Source: Acinetobacter pittii (GTDB taxonomy: Bacteria > Pseudomonadota > Gammaproteobacteria > Pseudomonadales > Moraxellaceae). Taken from it: 64,000 nt of DNA. Of this stretch, positions 27,149 to 37,430 are shown in pieces. Both the position numbers and the translations under genes were made by a program. The stretch lies in the NCBI RefSeq assembly GCF_034067285.1, contig NZ_CP139286.1, forward strand, positions 1,488,001 through 1,552,000, given 5' to 3'. How positions within the stretch are numbered: position 1 is the first letter of the stretch; every line of letters starts with the position of its first letter. A model generated the notes under the pieces. That model saw nothing but the letters and a program-made list of their open reading frames with translations, did no database searches and was not told the origin of the DNA.

Positions 27149-27757
27149 TTAATCGGGTGCAAAAAGATCGTTTGATACAGAAATTTTCTTAGCCACATAA
27201 TGACTTTTATGGACTCTAACAAGAATCACCTGAGAGTATAGTTCGAGTTCGCCATACTCTGGTTCGACTTGAACGTAATGGAGCTGTCCAAATTCATCAC
27301 GGACACGGGCTTGGGCAGAGAATCCAGGTCTGGCATTGCCGCTGGAAATCGTCGCTAATCGCCCTAAAAGATTATAGTTGGTATGGGTGAGCTTTGGTTT
27401 AATCACTTGGTCCAGACAGTGAATCATGAACACGGTAAAAAAGATGGCGATGACAAGCGCTGGGACGATTAAATAAAATGGTGTAATAAAATAATGCTGT
27501 ATAGCAAAGAAAGAAAGCTGTAAAAAATAACCAGCAAAACTAAAATTGATGAGTAGAAAAACGAAAATTAAAGCTTTAGAAAATTTAACGTTAAGTAGTG
27601 GTGAGTTAGAAAGCCAAACAGGCGCAATTTTTTTGAGTAATTGACTTGGACGAAGTCCAATATACATACCAATGGTTTCTACCACGCTGAGTAATATCAA
27701 AGCCACTACACTTAGGTGAAATGGCATAAGATAATAATTGAAAAAGAAATCAGCCAT
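27149..27757 (-). CDS. Membrane OB-fold protein (DUF1449/YqiJ-like)
   Basis: A 202-residue protein with three to four N-terminal membrane spans (about 12-33, 62-88, 92-115) and a C-terminal soluble OB-fold-like beta domain (GRLATISSGNARPGFSAQAR, then VRDEFGQLHYVQVEP and YSQVILVRVHKSHYVAKKI). This is the architecture of YqiJ/NfeD-like proteins, which often pair with flotillin-type partners. No flotillin gene is next to it here. It lies downstream of, and on the same strand as, the Rieske and kinase genes. Confidence 0.65.
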   Translation of the reverse strand: MADFFFNYYLMPFHLSVVALILLSVVETIGMYIGLRPSQLLKKIAPVWLSNSPLLNVKFSKALIFVFLLINFSFAGYFLQLSFFAIQHYFITPFYLIVPALVIAIFFTVFMIHCLDQVIKPKLTHTNYNLLGRLATISSGNARPGFSAQARVRDEFGQLHYVQVEPEYGELELYSQVILVRVHKSHYVAKKISVSNDLFAPD

Positions 27758-27782
27758 GGCAGAAACTCTAATGTTGATCGCT

Positions 27783-28106
27783 TCAGTCTACGATGTAGAT
27801 ACCGCCATCTGAATGTACTTTAATCTCAACTTTATTTAAAAAATCACCTAAACATGGACCTGAGATACATTCACCTGTTTCCACAGTAAATAAAGCACCA
27901 TGGGTAGAACATTGGATGTATTCTTGGTCTTGATCAAGAAATTGATTTTCTAAATATTCAAGCTCTGTTTGCAAGTGAGGGCATAAGTTTTGATAAGCAT
28001 AGAATGCGCCGTCACGTTGCGTAATGAAAATAGTCGTTCCTTGTAGAGTGTCAAAAGCTCTAGCTTCACGCTCAGGAACTTCTTCCGTCATACAGATCCT
28101 TTCCAT
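27783..28106 (-). CDS. Rieske-type [2Fe-2S] ferredoxin-like protein
   Basis: From ATG 28106 a 107-residue single-domain Rieske protein: MERICMTEEVPEREARAF is the usual family start, and the cluster is ligated by CPHL (Cys-x-His) and CSTHG (Cys-x-x-His). Stand-alone Rieske proteins of this size are electron carriers for oxygenases or of unknown role. The ATG lies one base after the TGA of the upstream kinase gene, so the two are coupled. An open frame extends further up inside the kinase gene but is not needed. Confidence 0.88.
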   Translation of the reverse strand: MERICMTEEVPEREARAFDTLQGTTIFITQRDGAFYAYQNLCPHLQTELEYLENQFLDQDQEYIQCSTHGALFTVETGECISGPCLGDFLNKVEIKVHSDGGIYIVD

Positions 28107-28107
28107 T

Positions 28108-29112
28108 TCAAGCACATTCCTTCTGAAAATTTTCAAGAAGTTTAGCATAATCATTAATCGCTAAACGTGGACCAAATTGAGAAACAACTTCACTCGAAAT
28201 TAACACGGCTAACTGTGCAGCAGCATTCAAATCTTGATGATGATTTAGGGCATAAAGGAATGCGCCTGCAAATGCATCGCCAGCACCATTGGTATCAACT
28301 GCTTCTACGTGGCGACCTGCAACATGGAAATGTTGCGTAGGGCTAGAAACTAAAGCACCTTTAGCACTTTGTGTAATCACTACTGTATGATTTTTAAAAC
28401 GTAATTGAGCAAGAGCATCTTCTACAGAAGTAGTATTTGTATACATTAAGGCTTCTTGTTCATTACAAAACAGTAAATCTACACCATCATCCATGAGTTC
28501 TTCTAAGCCCTCGCGAGCGTATTGAACCATTGCAGGATCTGAAAGAGATAAAGCAATTTTAACACCATTTGCTTTTGCAATTTCTCTCGCTTGTTTTACA
28601 GCTTTACGCGCTGTTTCACTTGTAGAGAGATAACCTTCAATATAAAGCCATTTTGATGTTTTTAATGGTTCAAAGTCGATTTGATCTTGAGAGAGTTCAG
28701 CAGTGATACCTAAATAGGTGTGCATGGTACGTTCAGAGTCAGGACTAATGAGTACCATGCAAGTACCTGTCACGCCTTCACTGATCGATTTTGGAGTAGT
28801 CTGGATCCCAGCTTCATTTAGACCTTGTAGATAAATTGAACCTAAATCATCATTACCAACACGGCAACCATAAAAAGCGCTTCCGCCTAATGCACTAAAG
28901 GCCACAGTTGTGTTTGCCGCTGAGCCGCCACTCGCTTGACCTTTGTAGTCTTGATGCTGTTTCAACTCTGCATAAAGAGCAGATTGAGTGTCACCATCGG
29001 ACAACTGCATTGTGCCTTTTTGCAAGCCTTGCTGATTAAGAAAATCATCAGACACTTTAAATTCTTGGTCGATTAATGCATTACCAATTGCAAAAAGATC
29101 TACAGTTGCCAT
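28108..29112 (-). CDS. PfkB-family sugar/adenosine kinase
   Basis: A 334-residue ribokinase-fold kinase. Motifs: FAIGNALIDQEF at the N-terminus, ASGGSAANTTVAFSALGG (substrate loop), GRHVEAVDTNGAGDAFAGAFL with the catalytic Asp in GAGD. The overall pattern is closest to bacterial adenosine/inosine-guanosine-type kinases, but specificity cannot be fixed by eye. A GTG at 29124 is an alternative start. Co-transcribed with the Rieske gene that follows it by one base. Confidence 0.85.
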   Translation of the reverse strand: MATVDLFAIGNALIDQEFKVSDDFLNQQGLQKGTMQLSDGDTQSALYAELKQHQDYKGQASGGSAANTTVAFSALGGSAFYGCRVGNDDLGSIYLQGLNEAGIQTTPKSISEGVTGTCMVLISPDSERTMHTYLGITAELSQDQIDFEPLKTSKWLYIEGYLSTSETARKAVKQAREIAKANGVKIALSLSDPAMVQYAREGLEELMDDGVDLLFCNEQEALMYTNTTSVEDALAQLRFKNHTVVITQSAKGALVSSPTQHFHVAGRHVEAVDTNGAGDAFAGAFLYALNHHQDLNAAAQLAVLISSEVVSQFGPRLAINDYAKLLENFQKECA

Positions 29113-29481
29113 ATGTGTTGTCACAAATAAAAAAATCAGGTAGGTAAGTTTACACCATTGCTTGGATTTGCTGTAGTTTGTTGAATAAAATTCAGTTAAA
29201 TCAAAAATTAGTGGAAAGATATTGTTGTTAGAAGATTCTTTATATTAGAGAAATAAAATTAATAAGCTTTTTTATTCAATATCTATCTCATTCATAGAAT
29301 TAAAAGCTTTTGTTCTGTTAGGATAAAACATCGATAGCTATGTGCTTGATATCAAAGCCGTGCTAACGAAAACTAATACTCAACAAAAACATAGTATTTT
29401 ACTTGGCTTTTGTTCGCCAATCTCAAGCTGACTCAGGCTATAATGAGATTTATTGACTTATCCGATATGTTAGGAGATCAC

Positions 29482-32421
29482 ATGACTGTAGATGTCACTG
29501 AAACCATTTCTCAAACTGTTCACCCTGCGTTTCAGTTGCTACGTCAGCACCATGTTGAAGCATTAGATATTTTAGTGTCTGAATATAAGCATAAAGTCAC
29601 AGGTGCGGTGCATTATCACTTGGCAACTGATTATGATGAAAATGTATTTCTTGTTGCTTTTAGAACACAACCTATGGACTCTAAAGGTACGGCACATATT
29701 TTAGAACATACGGCTTTGTGTGGATCTGAAAAGTTTCCGGTACGTGATCCATTCTTTTTAATGATTCGTCGTTCTTTAAATACATTCATGAACGCATTTA
29801 CAGCGGCAGATTGGACTGCATATCCATTTGCTACTCAAAACAAAAAAGATTTCCAAAATTTACTTTCTGTTTATCTTGATGCGGCATTTGCTGCAAACTT
29901 GAATCCACTTGATTTTGCTCAAGAAGGTATTCGTATTGAACTTGAAAATGGACAACCTGTTTATAAAGGTGTTGTTTTTAATGAAATGAAAGGTGCGATG
30001 AGTGCGCCGTCTGACCAACTTTATCATCAGTTGGCTCATCATTTATTCCCTGAAACAACCTATCATTACAACTCAGGTGGTGACCCTAAAGATATTCCTG
30101 ACCTAACTTATGAACAGTTAGTCGATTTTTATAAAGTACATTACCACCCAAGTAATGCTGTGTTTATGACCTTTGGTAATCAAACGGCATATGAGCTGCA
30201 AGAGCAATTTGAAAAACTAGCTCTACATAAGTTTTCTGCGGGTACAACTTTATATTCTAAGCCTGAAAAACGTTTAGCAGCGCCAATTGAAGTAATAGAG
30301 AACTATGGTGTTGATAGCGATGATTTAAAAGATAAGACTTATCATGTTTTATCTTGGTTATTACCCGAAGCAAATGACATTAAATTGCGTTTAGGAATGC
30401 GTTTAGTAGAAGGGATTTTATTAGAAAATTCAGCTTCACCTCTACGTCATTACTTAGAAACTTGTGGTTACGCTCAATCAACAGGTCCATTAATGGGCGT
30501 GGACGACAGTAATTTTGAAATGACTTTCTACTGTGGCGTTCAAGGCTCAAATCCTGAACATGCACAAAGCTTTAGAGAGGGTGTTTTAAATATTCTGCGT
30601 GATGTTGCTGCAAAACCAATTGACAGTAATTTAGTCGATGCAATTTTGCATCAGATTGAGTTGCATCAACGTGAAATTAATGGTGATGGTACACCATATG
30701 GTTTAAGTCTAATTTTAAATGGTTTAAGTGGTGCGATTCACCATAGTGATCCAATCCAAATTTGGGATGTCGACAGCGCAATTGCACAGGTTAAAGAAGA
30801 GTTGAAGGACCCAATGTGGTTATCAAATCTGATTCAAACGCACTTGCTTGACAATCCTCATCGTGTACAGATGACTTTAGTTCCAGACCCAACCAAGTCT
30901 GTAAAAGAGCAAGAAGCGGAAAAAGCACGCTTAGCAGCTATTGGTGAAAAACTAACAGACGCTGATAAGGCTGAAATTATTGCTAAGACCAAGGCTCTAG
31001 AAGAACGTCAGGATACGCCTGATAACCTTGAGTTATTACCGAAAGTAGGTTTGGAAGACGTACCGGCTGACTTGCATATTGTGCAGGGCCAGTTACGCGA
31101 AATTATTTGTAATCGTATGGATACACCGCTGAACTTGTACCATGCGGGTACGAACGGTATTTATTATCAACAAGTACTTATTCAGATTCCTGAAGATATT
31201 GTGAAGTCACCTTACTTTAATTTGCTTTCTATTTTAATGGGTGAAGTAGGTGCAGGTGAGTATGACTATCTTGAACTGCAAAACTTACAAACAGCTGTAA
31301 GTGGTGGTTTAGGAATGGGTGCTTCATTACGTAGTAAAGTTGATGATAAAGATAAAATTAGTGCTTGGTTAACGTTAACGACCAAATCTTTGACTCAGAA
31401 ATTTGATGCAATTCATTTATTAAAATTAGCATTTGAACAGCTTCGATTTGATGAAAAAGAGCGAATTATTGAGTTATTACAACAACGTAAGACACGTTGG
31501 CAATCTCGTTTATCTGGAGCGGGCCATAGTTATGCAATGCAAATCGCATCGCGCAATATGAGTGCTTTGGCTCAACGTGACTATCAAAATACTGGTTTAG
31601 GCGCTTTGAACTGGTTAGGCGAACTTGTCGCTAAGATTACTCAAGATGATGCCGCTTATGACGAATTAATTGCGGAATTAAAACGTATTCATAGTAAGTT
31701 GTTGCAAGCTCCTAAACAGTTCTTACTTGTCTGTGAAGAACATCAATCTGAACGTTTGGTTGAAGAAATCCAGAATGTTTGGGATAAATTGAACGTTGAT
31801 ACAGCTACAGCTGAGTTAACTCAAGTAGAACAAGCTAATGATAATAATCATGAAGCATGGTTAATTCAGGCAAACGTTCAATTCTGTGCGTCTGCATATC
31901 AAGCCGTAGAAGTGTCGCATCCAGATGCAGCGCCATTAATGGTCTTGGCAGCTTATTTACGTAACGGATTCTTGCACAGTGCTATTCGTGAAAAAGGTGG
32001 TGCTTATGGTGGCGGCGCTAGTTATGATGGAAATGCGTGTTCATTCCGTTTCTTTAGCTACCGTGACCCACGTTTAGCAGAAACTTTTAAAGACTTTGAA
32101 GCAAGCGTGCAATGGTTATTAAATACAGAGCAACAACCTCATCAGCTTGAAGAAGCGATTCTTGGTTTAGTGGCAAGTATGGATAAACCAGGTTCTCCGG
32201 CAGGTGAAGCGATTACGGCATGTTATGCACTGTTGCATGCGAGAACACCAGCTTTCCGCCGTACTTTGCGTGAAAGATTGTTGCATGTGACATTAGACGA
32301 TTTACAACGCGTTGCTCGTCAATATTTAATTGAGCAAACTCCTGTAAAAGCTGTAGTTGCACCATTTGCAAAACGCGATGAATTGCAGCAATTAGGTTTT
32401 ACCATTCAACAAGTGAATTAA
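29482..32421 (+). CDS. M16C (PreP-like) insulinase-family metalloprotease
   Basis: From ATG 29482, which has AGGAG 5 bases upstream, the product is 979 residues. The inverted zinc motif HILEH is at 72-76 (His72, Glu75, His76), followed by CGSEKFPVRDPFF typical of the presequence protease (PreP/Cym1) subgroup. Two homologous halves are joined in one chain, as in PreP, with the second-half GGAYGGGASYDGN region near residue 845. It degrades short peptides in a closed chamber. No signal peptide is obvious, so a cytoplasmic location is inferred. The frame is open 24 codons further upstream without a start signal. Confidence 0.92.
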   Translation: MTVDVTETISQTVHPAFQLLRQHHVEALDILVSEYKHKVTGAVHYHLATDYDENVFLVAFRTQPMDSKGTAHILEHTALCGSEKFPVRDPFFLMIRRSLNTFMNAFTAADWTAYPFATQNKKDFQNLLSVYLDAAFAANLNPLDFAQEGIRIELENGQPVYKGVVFNEMKGAMSAPSDQLYHQLAHHLFPETTYHYNSGGDPKDIPDLTYEQLVDFYKVHYHPSNAVFMTFGNQTAYELQEQFEKLALHKFSAGTTLYSKPEKRLAAPIEVIENYGVDSDDLKDKTYHVLSWLLPEANDIKLRLGMRLVEGILLENSASPLRHYLETCGYAQSTGPLMGVDDSNFEMTFYCGVQGSNPEHAQSFREGVLNILRDVAAKPIDSNLVDAILHQIELHQREINGDGTPYGLSLILNGLSGAIHHSDPIQIWDVDSAIAQVKEELKDPMWLSNLIQTHLLDNPHRVQMTLVPDPTKSVKEQEAEKARLAAIGEKLTDADKAEIIAKTKALEERQDTPDNLELLPKVGLEDVPADLHIVQGQLREIICNRMDTPLNLYHAGTNGIYYQQVLIQIPEDIVKSPYFNLLSILMGEVGAGEYDYLELQNLQTAVSGGLGMGASLRSKVDDKDKISAWLTLTTKSLTQKFDAIHLLKLAFEQLRFDEKERIIELLQQRKTRWQSRLSGAGHSYAMQIASRNMSALAQRDYQNTGLGALNWLGELVAKITQDDAAYDELIAELKRIHSKLLQAPKQFLLVCEEHQSERLVEEIQNVWDKLNVDTATAELTQVEQANDNNHEAWLIQANVQFCASAYQAVEVSHPDAAPLMVLAAYLRNGFLHSAIREKGGAYGGGASYDGNACSFRFFSYRDPRLAETFKDFEASVQWLLNTEQQPHQLEEAILGLVASMDKPGSPAGEAITACYALLHARTPAFRRTLRERLLHVTLDDLQRVARQYLIEQTPVKAVVAPFAKRDELQQLGFTIQQVN

Positions 32422-32441
32422 AATAAAAATTGGAGATGAAC

Positions 32442-33593
32442 ATGGCGTTCAGACAATTTGAACGCACATCTTTACAGCTAAGCATAGTAACTGTGCTTAG
32501 CTGTTTATGTGCGTCTGTGACATATGCTGACACCTTGGCACCTGTAACCCCCGCGACAGTAGATGCATGTGTTGCTCTTGCTTCGAATGCCGATCGTCTG
32601 GCTTGTTATGACTCTGTATTTAAACCGTCAGCTTTACCAGTTATTCAAGCTGCGGCAGTACCAGAGCCTGCTAAAAAAATTGATGCACCTACTGTTCCAT
32701 CTGAAACCTTTAAAGAAAAGGTGGTAGATACAGTGAGTAATATCAAAATAATTGGTAAAGCACCGAAAATTGAACCTACTACTTCTTTGTTAGATCAACG
32801 TTGGGAGTTGTCTGAAAAAAGTAAACTAGGGGTTTGGAATATTCGTGCTTATCAACCCGTCTATTTACTACCTGTATTCTGGACCAGTGACAAAAATGAG
32901 TTGCCACATAGTCCAAACCCAAATAATACGGTAACAGAAGATCAAAATCTGAAATCAACAGAAAGTAAATTTCAGATTTCTTTGAAAACCAAAGCTTGGG
33001 AAAATATTTTTGGCAATAATGGCGATTTGTGGCTAGGGTATACGCAATCTTCACGTTGGCAGACTTTCAATGCTGATGAGTCTCGTCCATTCCGTGAAAC
33101 AAACTATGAACCAGAAGCAAGTTTAATGTTTAGAACAAACTATGAATTACTTGGTTTAGATGGGCGTTTGCTGGGGGTGACCTTAAACCATCAGTCAAAT
33201 GGTCGCTCAGACCCACTATCTCGTAGCTGGAACCGTGTAATCTTTAACGTTGGATTAGAGCGCGGTAACTTTGCTTTAATGCTTCGTCCATGGATTCGTC
33301 TTGAAGAAGATAGTAAAGATGATAATAACCCTGATATTGAAGATTACATCGGTCGTGGTGATTTAACAGCATTTTATAAGTGGAAGCAGAATGATTTCTC
33401 TTTAATGCTCCGTCATTCATTGAAAGGTGGTGATGACTCTCATGGCGCTGTTCAATTTGATTGGGCTTTCCCAATCAGTGGAAAGTTACGCGGCCATTTC
33501 CAATTATTTAATGGTTATGGTGAAAGCTTGATTGATTATAACCATCGAGCGACTTATGCCGGTTTGGGGGTGTCACTCTTAAATTGGTACTAA
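32442..33593 (+). CDS. pldA: Outer-membrane phospholipase A
   Basis: A 383-residue beta-barrel lipase (OMPLA). Signal peptide cleaved near SVTYAD. A Pro/Ala-rich linker precedes the barrel, which holds the catalytic set His250, Ser252 and Asn264 in NHQSNGRSDPLSRSWNR. The enzyme hydrolyses phospholipids misplaced in the outer leaflet. GGAG is 6 bases before ATG 32442, which decides the start among three close candidates. It lies 20 bases after the M16 protease gene and likely shares its transcript. Confidence 0.93.
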   Translation: MAFRQFERTSLQLSIVTVLSCLCASVTYADTLAPVTPATVDACVALASNADRLACYDSVFKPSALPVIQAAAVPEPAKKIDAPTVPSETFKEKVVDTVSNIKIIGKAPKIEPTTSLLDQRWELSEKSKLGVWNIRAYQPVYLLPVFWTSDKNELPHSPNPNNTVTEDQNLKSTESKFQISLKTKAWENIFGNNGDLWLGYTQSSRWQTFNADESRPFRETNYEPEASLMFRTNYELLGLDGRLLGVTLNHQSNGRSDPLSRSWNRVIFNVGLERGNFALMLRPWIRLEEDSKDDNNPDIEDYIGRGDLTAFYKWKQNDFSLMLRHSLKGGDDSHGAVQFDWAFPISGKLRGHFQLFNGYGESLIDYNHRATYAGLGVSLLNWY

Positions 33594-33601
33594 GATTCTA
33601 T

Positions 33602-33628
33602 AAAAAGCCGCTTTTAAAGCGGCTTTTT
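33602..33628. terminator. Bidirectional terminator between pldA and ktrB
   Basis: Stem AAAAAGCCGCTTT / AAAGCGGCTTTTT between convergent genes. Confidence 0.9.
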
Positions 33629-33630
33629 TA

Positions 33631-34968
33631 TTATCCAATTTGAATGTTGGCTTGAGGGTGTTTGAGCCGGCTCTTTTTAGGAGTAGCGATTAAATAGGCG
33701 AGTGTTAAAGGTCCGAGACGTCCAGCAAACATAAGTAGGCTTAAAATAAATAAACTACCATTATGTAAATCTGGTGTGATACCACGAGAGAGACCTACAG
33801 TACATGCTGCTGAAACAACTTCGAAAAGTAAATTCATAAAATCTGCTTTAGGCTCTAAAAGTAAAAGAATAAAGAAGCCCATGAAGATGAGTATGCTCGT
33901 AATAGCAGTCACTGCTAATGCTTTGTAAGTCGTTTCGTGAGATACCGAATGATTGAATATTCTAATTTCATCCGTACGGCGTAAAAATGAAATTACACTC
34001 AGCACTAAGATAACAAAGGTTCCAACTTTGATTCCACCTGCTGTACTCAGTGAGCCACCACCAATAAACATCAATAACATCATTAGTAAGGAGCTACTGT
34101 TGGTCATTGCGCCCGTATCAATGGTATTAAAGCCGGAAGATCGAGGAACTGTTGCCTGAAACCATGCATTTAAAGCTTGATCGCCTGCATTTAATATGCC
34201 TAAAGTATGAGGATTTTGAGCTTCTAAGGCCCATATTAAAATAAAGGCAACAAGGTTGATAATTGCAATTGTTGTTAGAATAAGCTTGCTATTGGGCGTT
34301 AGTTTTTTCCATTTTTTGTTTTGTTTAATATCCATGAGTACTAAAAAACCAAGGCCACCTAAAGTGTAAAGTATGCTAATGGTTATACAAATAATATAGT
34401 TACTTTGGAAATTCATTAAACTGTTGGAAAATAATGAAAAACCCGCATTGTTAAATGAGGAAATGCTGTAAAAAGCCGCATAGTACAAACCTCGTGCAAA
34501 CCCATATATTGGCGTAAAAGCAGTGGTGAGAATAATTGTACCAATCAGCTCAAAAATAAGAGTATAGGTGACAACACCCTTAGCAACAAAGGTAACCTTC
34601 GATAAGCTCGTTTGTCCGAGACTATCTTGAGCCATCATTTGCTGTTTAAGACCAACTTTGGGAGACAAACTTAATGCGGCCAATATCGCAAAAGTCATAA
34701 AACCCAAACCGCCAGACTGAATCAGCAATAAAATAATAGTTTGCCCAAAGAGGGTAAAAGACTCATGAATATTTAAAACAGAGAGGCCAGTAATTGTAAC
34801 TGCTGAGGTGGCTGTAAAGAGCGCATCCATCCAGCTAACATTGCCCGTATTCGCAAATGGCAATTTAAGCAATAAAGTGCCAAAGGCAATAAAGCCTAAA
34901 AACCCTAGCGCTAAAAGAGAAGGAGGGCTTAAATTTAACGTTTTATGAGGCTTGGGATATATGGACAT
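33631..34968 (-). CDS. ktrB: Potassium transporter KtrB/TrkH-type subunit
   Basis: A 445-residue membrane protein with four pore-loop repeats. The selectivity-filter segments are visible: TSAVTITGLSVLN, SISSFNNAGFSLF, RSSGFNTIDTG and VSAACTVGLSRG. Length fits the shorter KtrB form rather than TrkH of about 480 residues. It forms the K+ (Na+-linked) channel-like uptake pore controlled by the cytosolic KtrA ring. It follows ktrA by 18 bases as the second gene of a two-gene operon. Confidence 0.92.
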   Translation of the reverse strand: MSIYPKPHKTLNLSPPSLLALGFLGFIAFGTLLLKLPFANTGNVSWMDALFTATSAVTITGLSVLNIHESFTLFGQTIILLLIQSGGLGFMTFAILAALSLSPKVGLKQQMMAQDSLGQTSLSKVTFVAKGVVTYTLIFELIGTIILTTAFTPIYGFARGLYYAAFYSISSFNNAGFSLFSNSLMNFQSNYIICITISILYTLGGLGFLVLMDIKQNKKWKKLTPNSKLILTTIAIINLVAFILIWALEAQNPHTLGILNAGDQALNAWFQATVPRSSGFNTIDTGAMTNSSSLLMMLLMFIGGGSLSTAGGIKVGTFVILVLSVISFLRRTDEIRIFNHSVSHETTYKALAVTAITSILIFMGFFILLLLEPKADFMNLLFEVVSAACTVGLSRGITPDLHNGSLFILSLLMFAGRLGPLTLAYLIATPKKSRLKHPQANIQIG

Positions 34969-34986
34969 ATTCTAGATTTCGTTTTC

Positions 34987-35637
34987 TTATAAGAAGCAAT
35001 TAGAAAGTTTCTTTAACTGTGGTAAATGACCTTCTAAAATAAGAATATCATGTGTTTGCAAAGTGAAATTTTCTTCAGTTTCAAACAAAATCTGCTGTTG
35101 TCTTTTAACGAGTAAGGTTTTAACCTGTGGCGCTTGCTGCATAATGCCATATAGGTTAATACCATGCAGTTTTTCAGGGATTTCAATTTTTATAATGTAG
35201 TGATCATCTTCTAAAGACATATAGCGACTTACCATCGGATAGTTGAGGGCTTGAGCTACTCTTACTCCCATATCTTCTTCAGGATGAATAATTTTATTGA
35301 TATTGAGATGCGACAAAATGGTGTGATGAGCTTTGGTTTTTGCTTTTACCCAAATTTTATCAATTCCCAAATTTTTTAAGTTCAGCACACACAAAATACT
35401 GGCTTCAATATCTTCACCAATTGCGACCACAACTGCGTCACAATTTTGAATATTCAGTTCGTCAAGCACATGTTCATCGGTAGCGTCAGCAATGACGGCA
35501 TGCGTTAAAACGTCGGCAAGATTTTCGACATTCTTTTTTACCGTATCGATGCCAATAACATCATGATTTAATTTTGTGAGTTCTTGAGCTACCGTTGCTC
35601 CAAAACTACCTAAGCCAATGACTGCGAACTGTGCCAT
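34987..35637 (-). CDS. ktrA: Potassium uptake regulatory protein KtrA/TrkA-type
   Basis: A 216-residue RCK protein: an N-terminal Rossmann domain with VIGLGSFGATVAQEL (GxGxxG) binding nucleotide, and a C-terminal TrkA-C domain (about 140-216, LYGIMQQAPQVKTLLVKRQQ). It gates KtrB in response to ATP/ADP or NAD(H). Only one RCK unit is present, as in KtrA and unlike the double TrkA. Confidence 0.92.
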   Translation of the reverse strand: MAQFAVIGLGSFGATVAQELTKLNHDVIGIDTVKKNVENLADVLTHAVIADATDEHVLDELNIQNCDAVVVAIGEDIEASILCVLNLKNLGIDKIWVKAKTKAHHTILSHLNINKIIHPEEDMGVRVAQALNYPMVSRYMSLEDDHYIIKIEIPEKLHGINLYGIMQQAPQVKTLLVKRQQQILFETEENFTLQTHDILILEGHLPQLKKLSNCFL

Positions 35638-35736
35638 GTTGGTCCTTTTTTCCGAGTTAGATCATTATTTTTAAGGATATTTTCTTTAAGATAAAGAGAT
35701 GCAATGTAAAGATGGTAGAAATATAAAAAGATTGTA

Positions 35737-35762
35737 TAAAAAAGCCGACATCTTTGTCGGCT
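35737..35762 (-). terminator. Terminator of ilvA
   Basis: Stem AGCCGACA / TGTCGGCT with loop TCTT and a run of T on the minus strand just past ilvA. Confidence 0.85.
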
Positions 35763-35781
35763 TCTTCATCAAAATTAAAGA

Positions 35782-37323
35782 TTATTTCAAGAAGCGTTTA
35801 TAGCCGACGTTATCAGTAATTTCTGCATACGGATAATTAATCTGCTCAAGCGTTTCAATCAATCCATCAGGGTTTTGTTTCGCATCGGTTGCTTGTAAAC
35901 CAACTAAAACACGTCCTTCTGCTGCGCCATGGTTACGATAATGGAAGAGGGTAATGTTGTGAGTTGGACCTAAACGAGTTAAGAATGTTAAGAGGGCACC
36001 TGGACGTTCAGGGAACTCAACACGGAACAATCTTTCATCATCTAGATTTGCGTGACCACCAATTAAATAACGAATATGTAGTTTGGCAACTTCATCGTCA
36101 GAAAGGTCATCTACAATATAATCTTGCTGTTTTAATTGTTCCAAAATTTCATGGCGCTCTGCATCTCCACCTTTCAAACTAATACCGACGAATACTTGTG
36201 CTTCCTCTGTATTGTTTGCTCGGTAGTTAAACTCAGTGATATTGCGGCCTTGTAAAGCACGGCAGAAGCCTAAGAATGCACCTTTTTCTTCAGATAGGGT
36301 AACCGCATAAATCGCTTCGCGTTGCTCACCTAACTCGGTACGCTCAGCAATATAACGTAGGCGGTCAAAATTCATATTGGCGCCGCAAACAATCGATACC
36401 ATATTTTTATTGCTGATTTTGTGTTCGTGAATATATTTTTTAATACCCGCTAAAGCCATTGCACCAGAAGGTTCAACAATACTGCGGTTTTCATCAAAAG
36501 TATCTTTAATTGCTGCACAGATTTCATCTGTATTCACCGTGACAATATCAGGATCAACGATCGGGCCTGAATTATCAGATTTGCGCAAACGAATAATATC
36601 AAAAGGTAAAGCACCAATTTGGGCAACAGCCGTACCGTCTGCAAATAATCCTACATGTGGCAAAATTACACGTTCATTTGCTTCTAGGGCTGCTTTTAAA
36701 CAAGCAGACTCTTCATATTCAACGCCAATAACTTTTACGTGCGGTGCAACTTCTCCAAGGTAAGCTGCTACGCCTGAAATAAGGCCACCACCACCTACAG
36801 CAACAAACACATATTCTACATCACGCCATTGACGTAAAATTTCATTTGCAATTGTGCCTTGACCTGCAATGACAAGTTCATCGTCATAGGGTGGAATAAA
36901 TACAAGACCTTCAACTTCAGCACGTTGTTGAGCATATTTATTTGCGATATCAAAGCTATCACCATGTAACACAACTTGGCCGCCTAAGCGTTTAACTGCC
37001 TGAACTTTAATGTCAGGTGTTGTGCTTGGCATAACAATAATGGCAGGAATGCCTAGTCTTTGACCTGACAATGCTACACCTTGAGCATGGTTGCCCGCAG
37101 AAGCACAAATCACCCCACGTTCAAGTTGTTCTTTAGGTAATTGACTAATACGGTTGTAGGCACCGCGTAATTTAAAAGAAAAAACTGGTTGTAAATCTTC
37201 ACGCTTAAAACGAATTGTATTGTTTAATTTTTGACTAATTCGTGGAGCTGCTTCGAGAGGTGTTTCAATTGCAACATCATAAACCGTTGCTTGTAAAATT
37301 TGTCGTACCACACGAGACAGCAT
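35782..37323 (-). CDS. ilvA: Threonine ammonia-lyase, biosynthetic
   Basis: Converts threonine to 2-oxobutanoate, first step to isoleucine. From ATG 37323 (GGGAAG 6 bases upstream) it is 513 residues. The PLP domain holds FSFKLRGAYNR with the cofactor Lys (about residue 51) and the VAVGGGGLISGVA phosphate loop. Two C-terminal ACT-like regulatory repeats (from about residue 335: KGAFLGFCRALQGRNITEFNYR and PGALLTFLTRLGPTHNITLFHYR) mark the long, isoleucine-inhibited form. No leader peptide is visible in the short gap to rpiA. Confidence 0.95.
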   Translation of the reverse strand: MLSRVVRQILQATVYDVAIETPLEAAPRISQKLNNTIRFKREDLQPVFSFKLRGAYNRISQLPKEQLERGVICASAGNHAQGVALSGQRLGIPAIIVMPSTTPDIKVQAVKRLGGQVVLHGDSFDIANKYAQQRAEVEGLVFIPPYDDELVIAGQGTIANEILRQWRDVEYVFVAVGGGGLISGVAAYLGEVAPHVKVIGVEYEESACLKAALEANERVILPHVGLFADGTAVAQIGALPFDIIRLRKSDNSGPIVDPDIVTVNTDEICAAIKDTFDENRSIVEPSGAMALAGIKKYIHEHKISNKNMVSIVCGANMNFDRLRYIAERTELGEQREAIYAVTLSEEKGAFLGFCRALQGRNITEFNYRANNTEEAQVFVGISLKGGDAERHEILEQLKQQDYIVDDLSDDEVAKLHIRYLIGGHANLDDERLFRVEFPERPGALLTFLTRLGPTHNITLFHYRNHGAAEGRVLVGLQATDAKQNPDGLIETLEQINYPYAEITDNVGYKRFLK

Positions 37324-37430
37324 GTTCATCTTCCCTATAACAGTTTAAAATAGGAAATTATTGTAGCAAACCCTTGTGCATTTGCGCCGTTTATTGGCGC
37401 ATAAATGTCAAAAAATAGTTGAGTGATGTC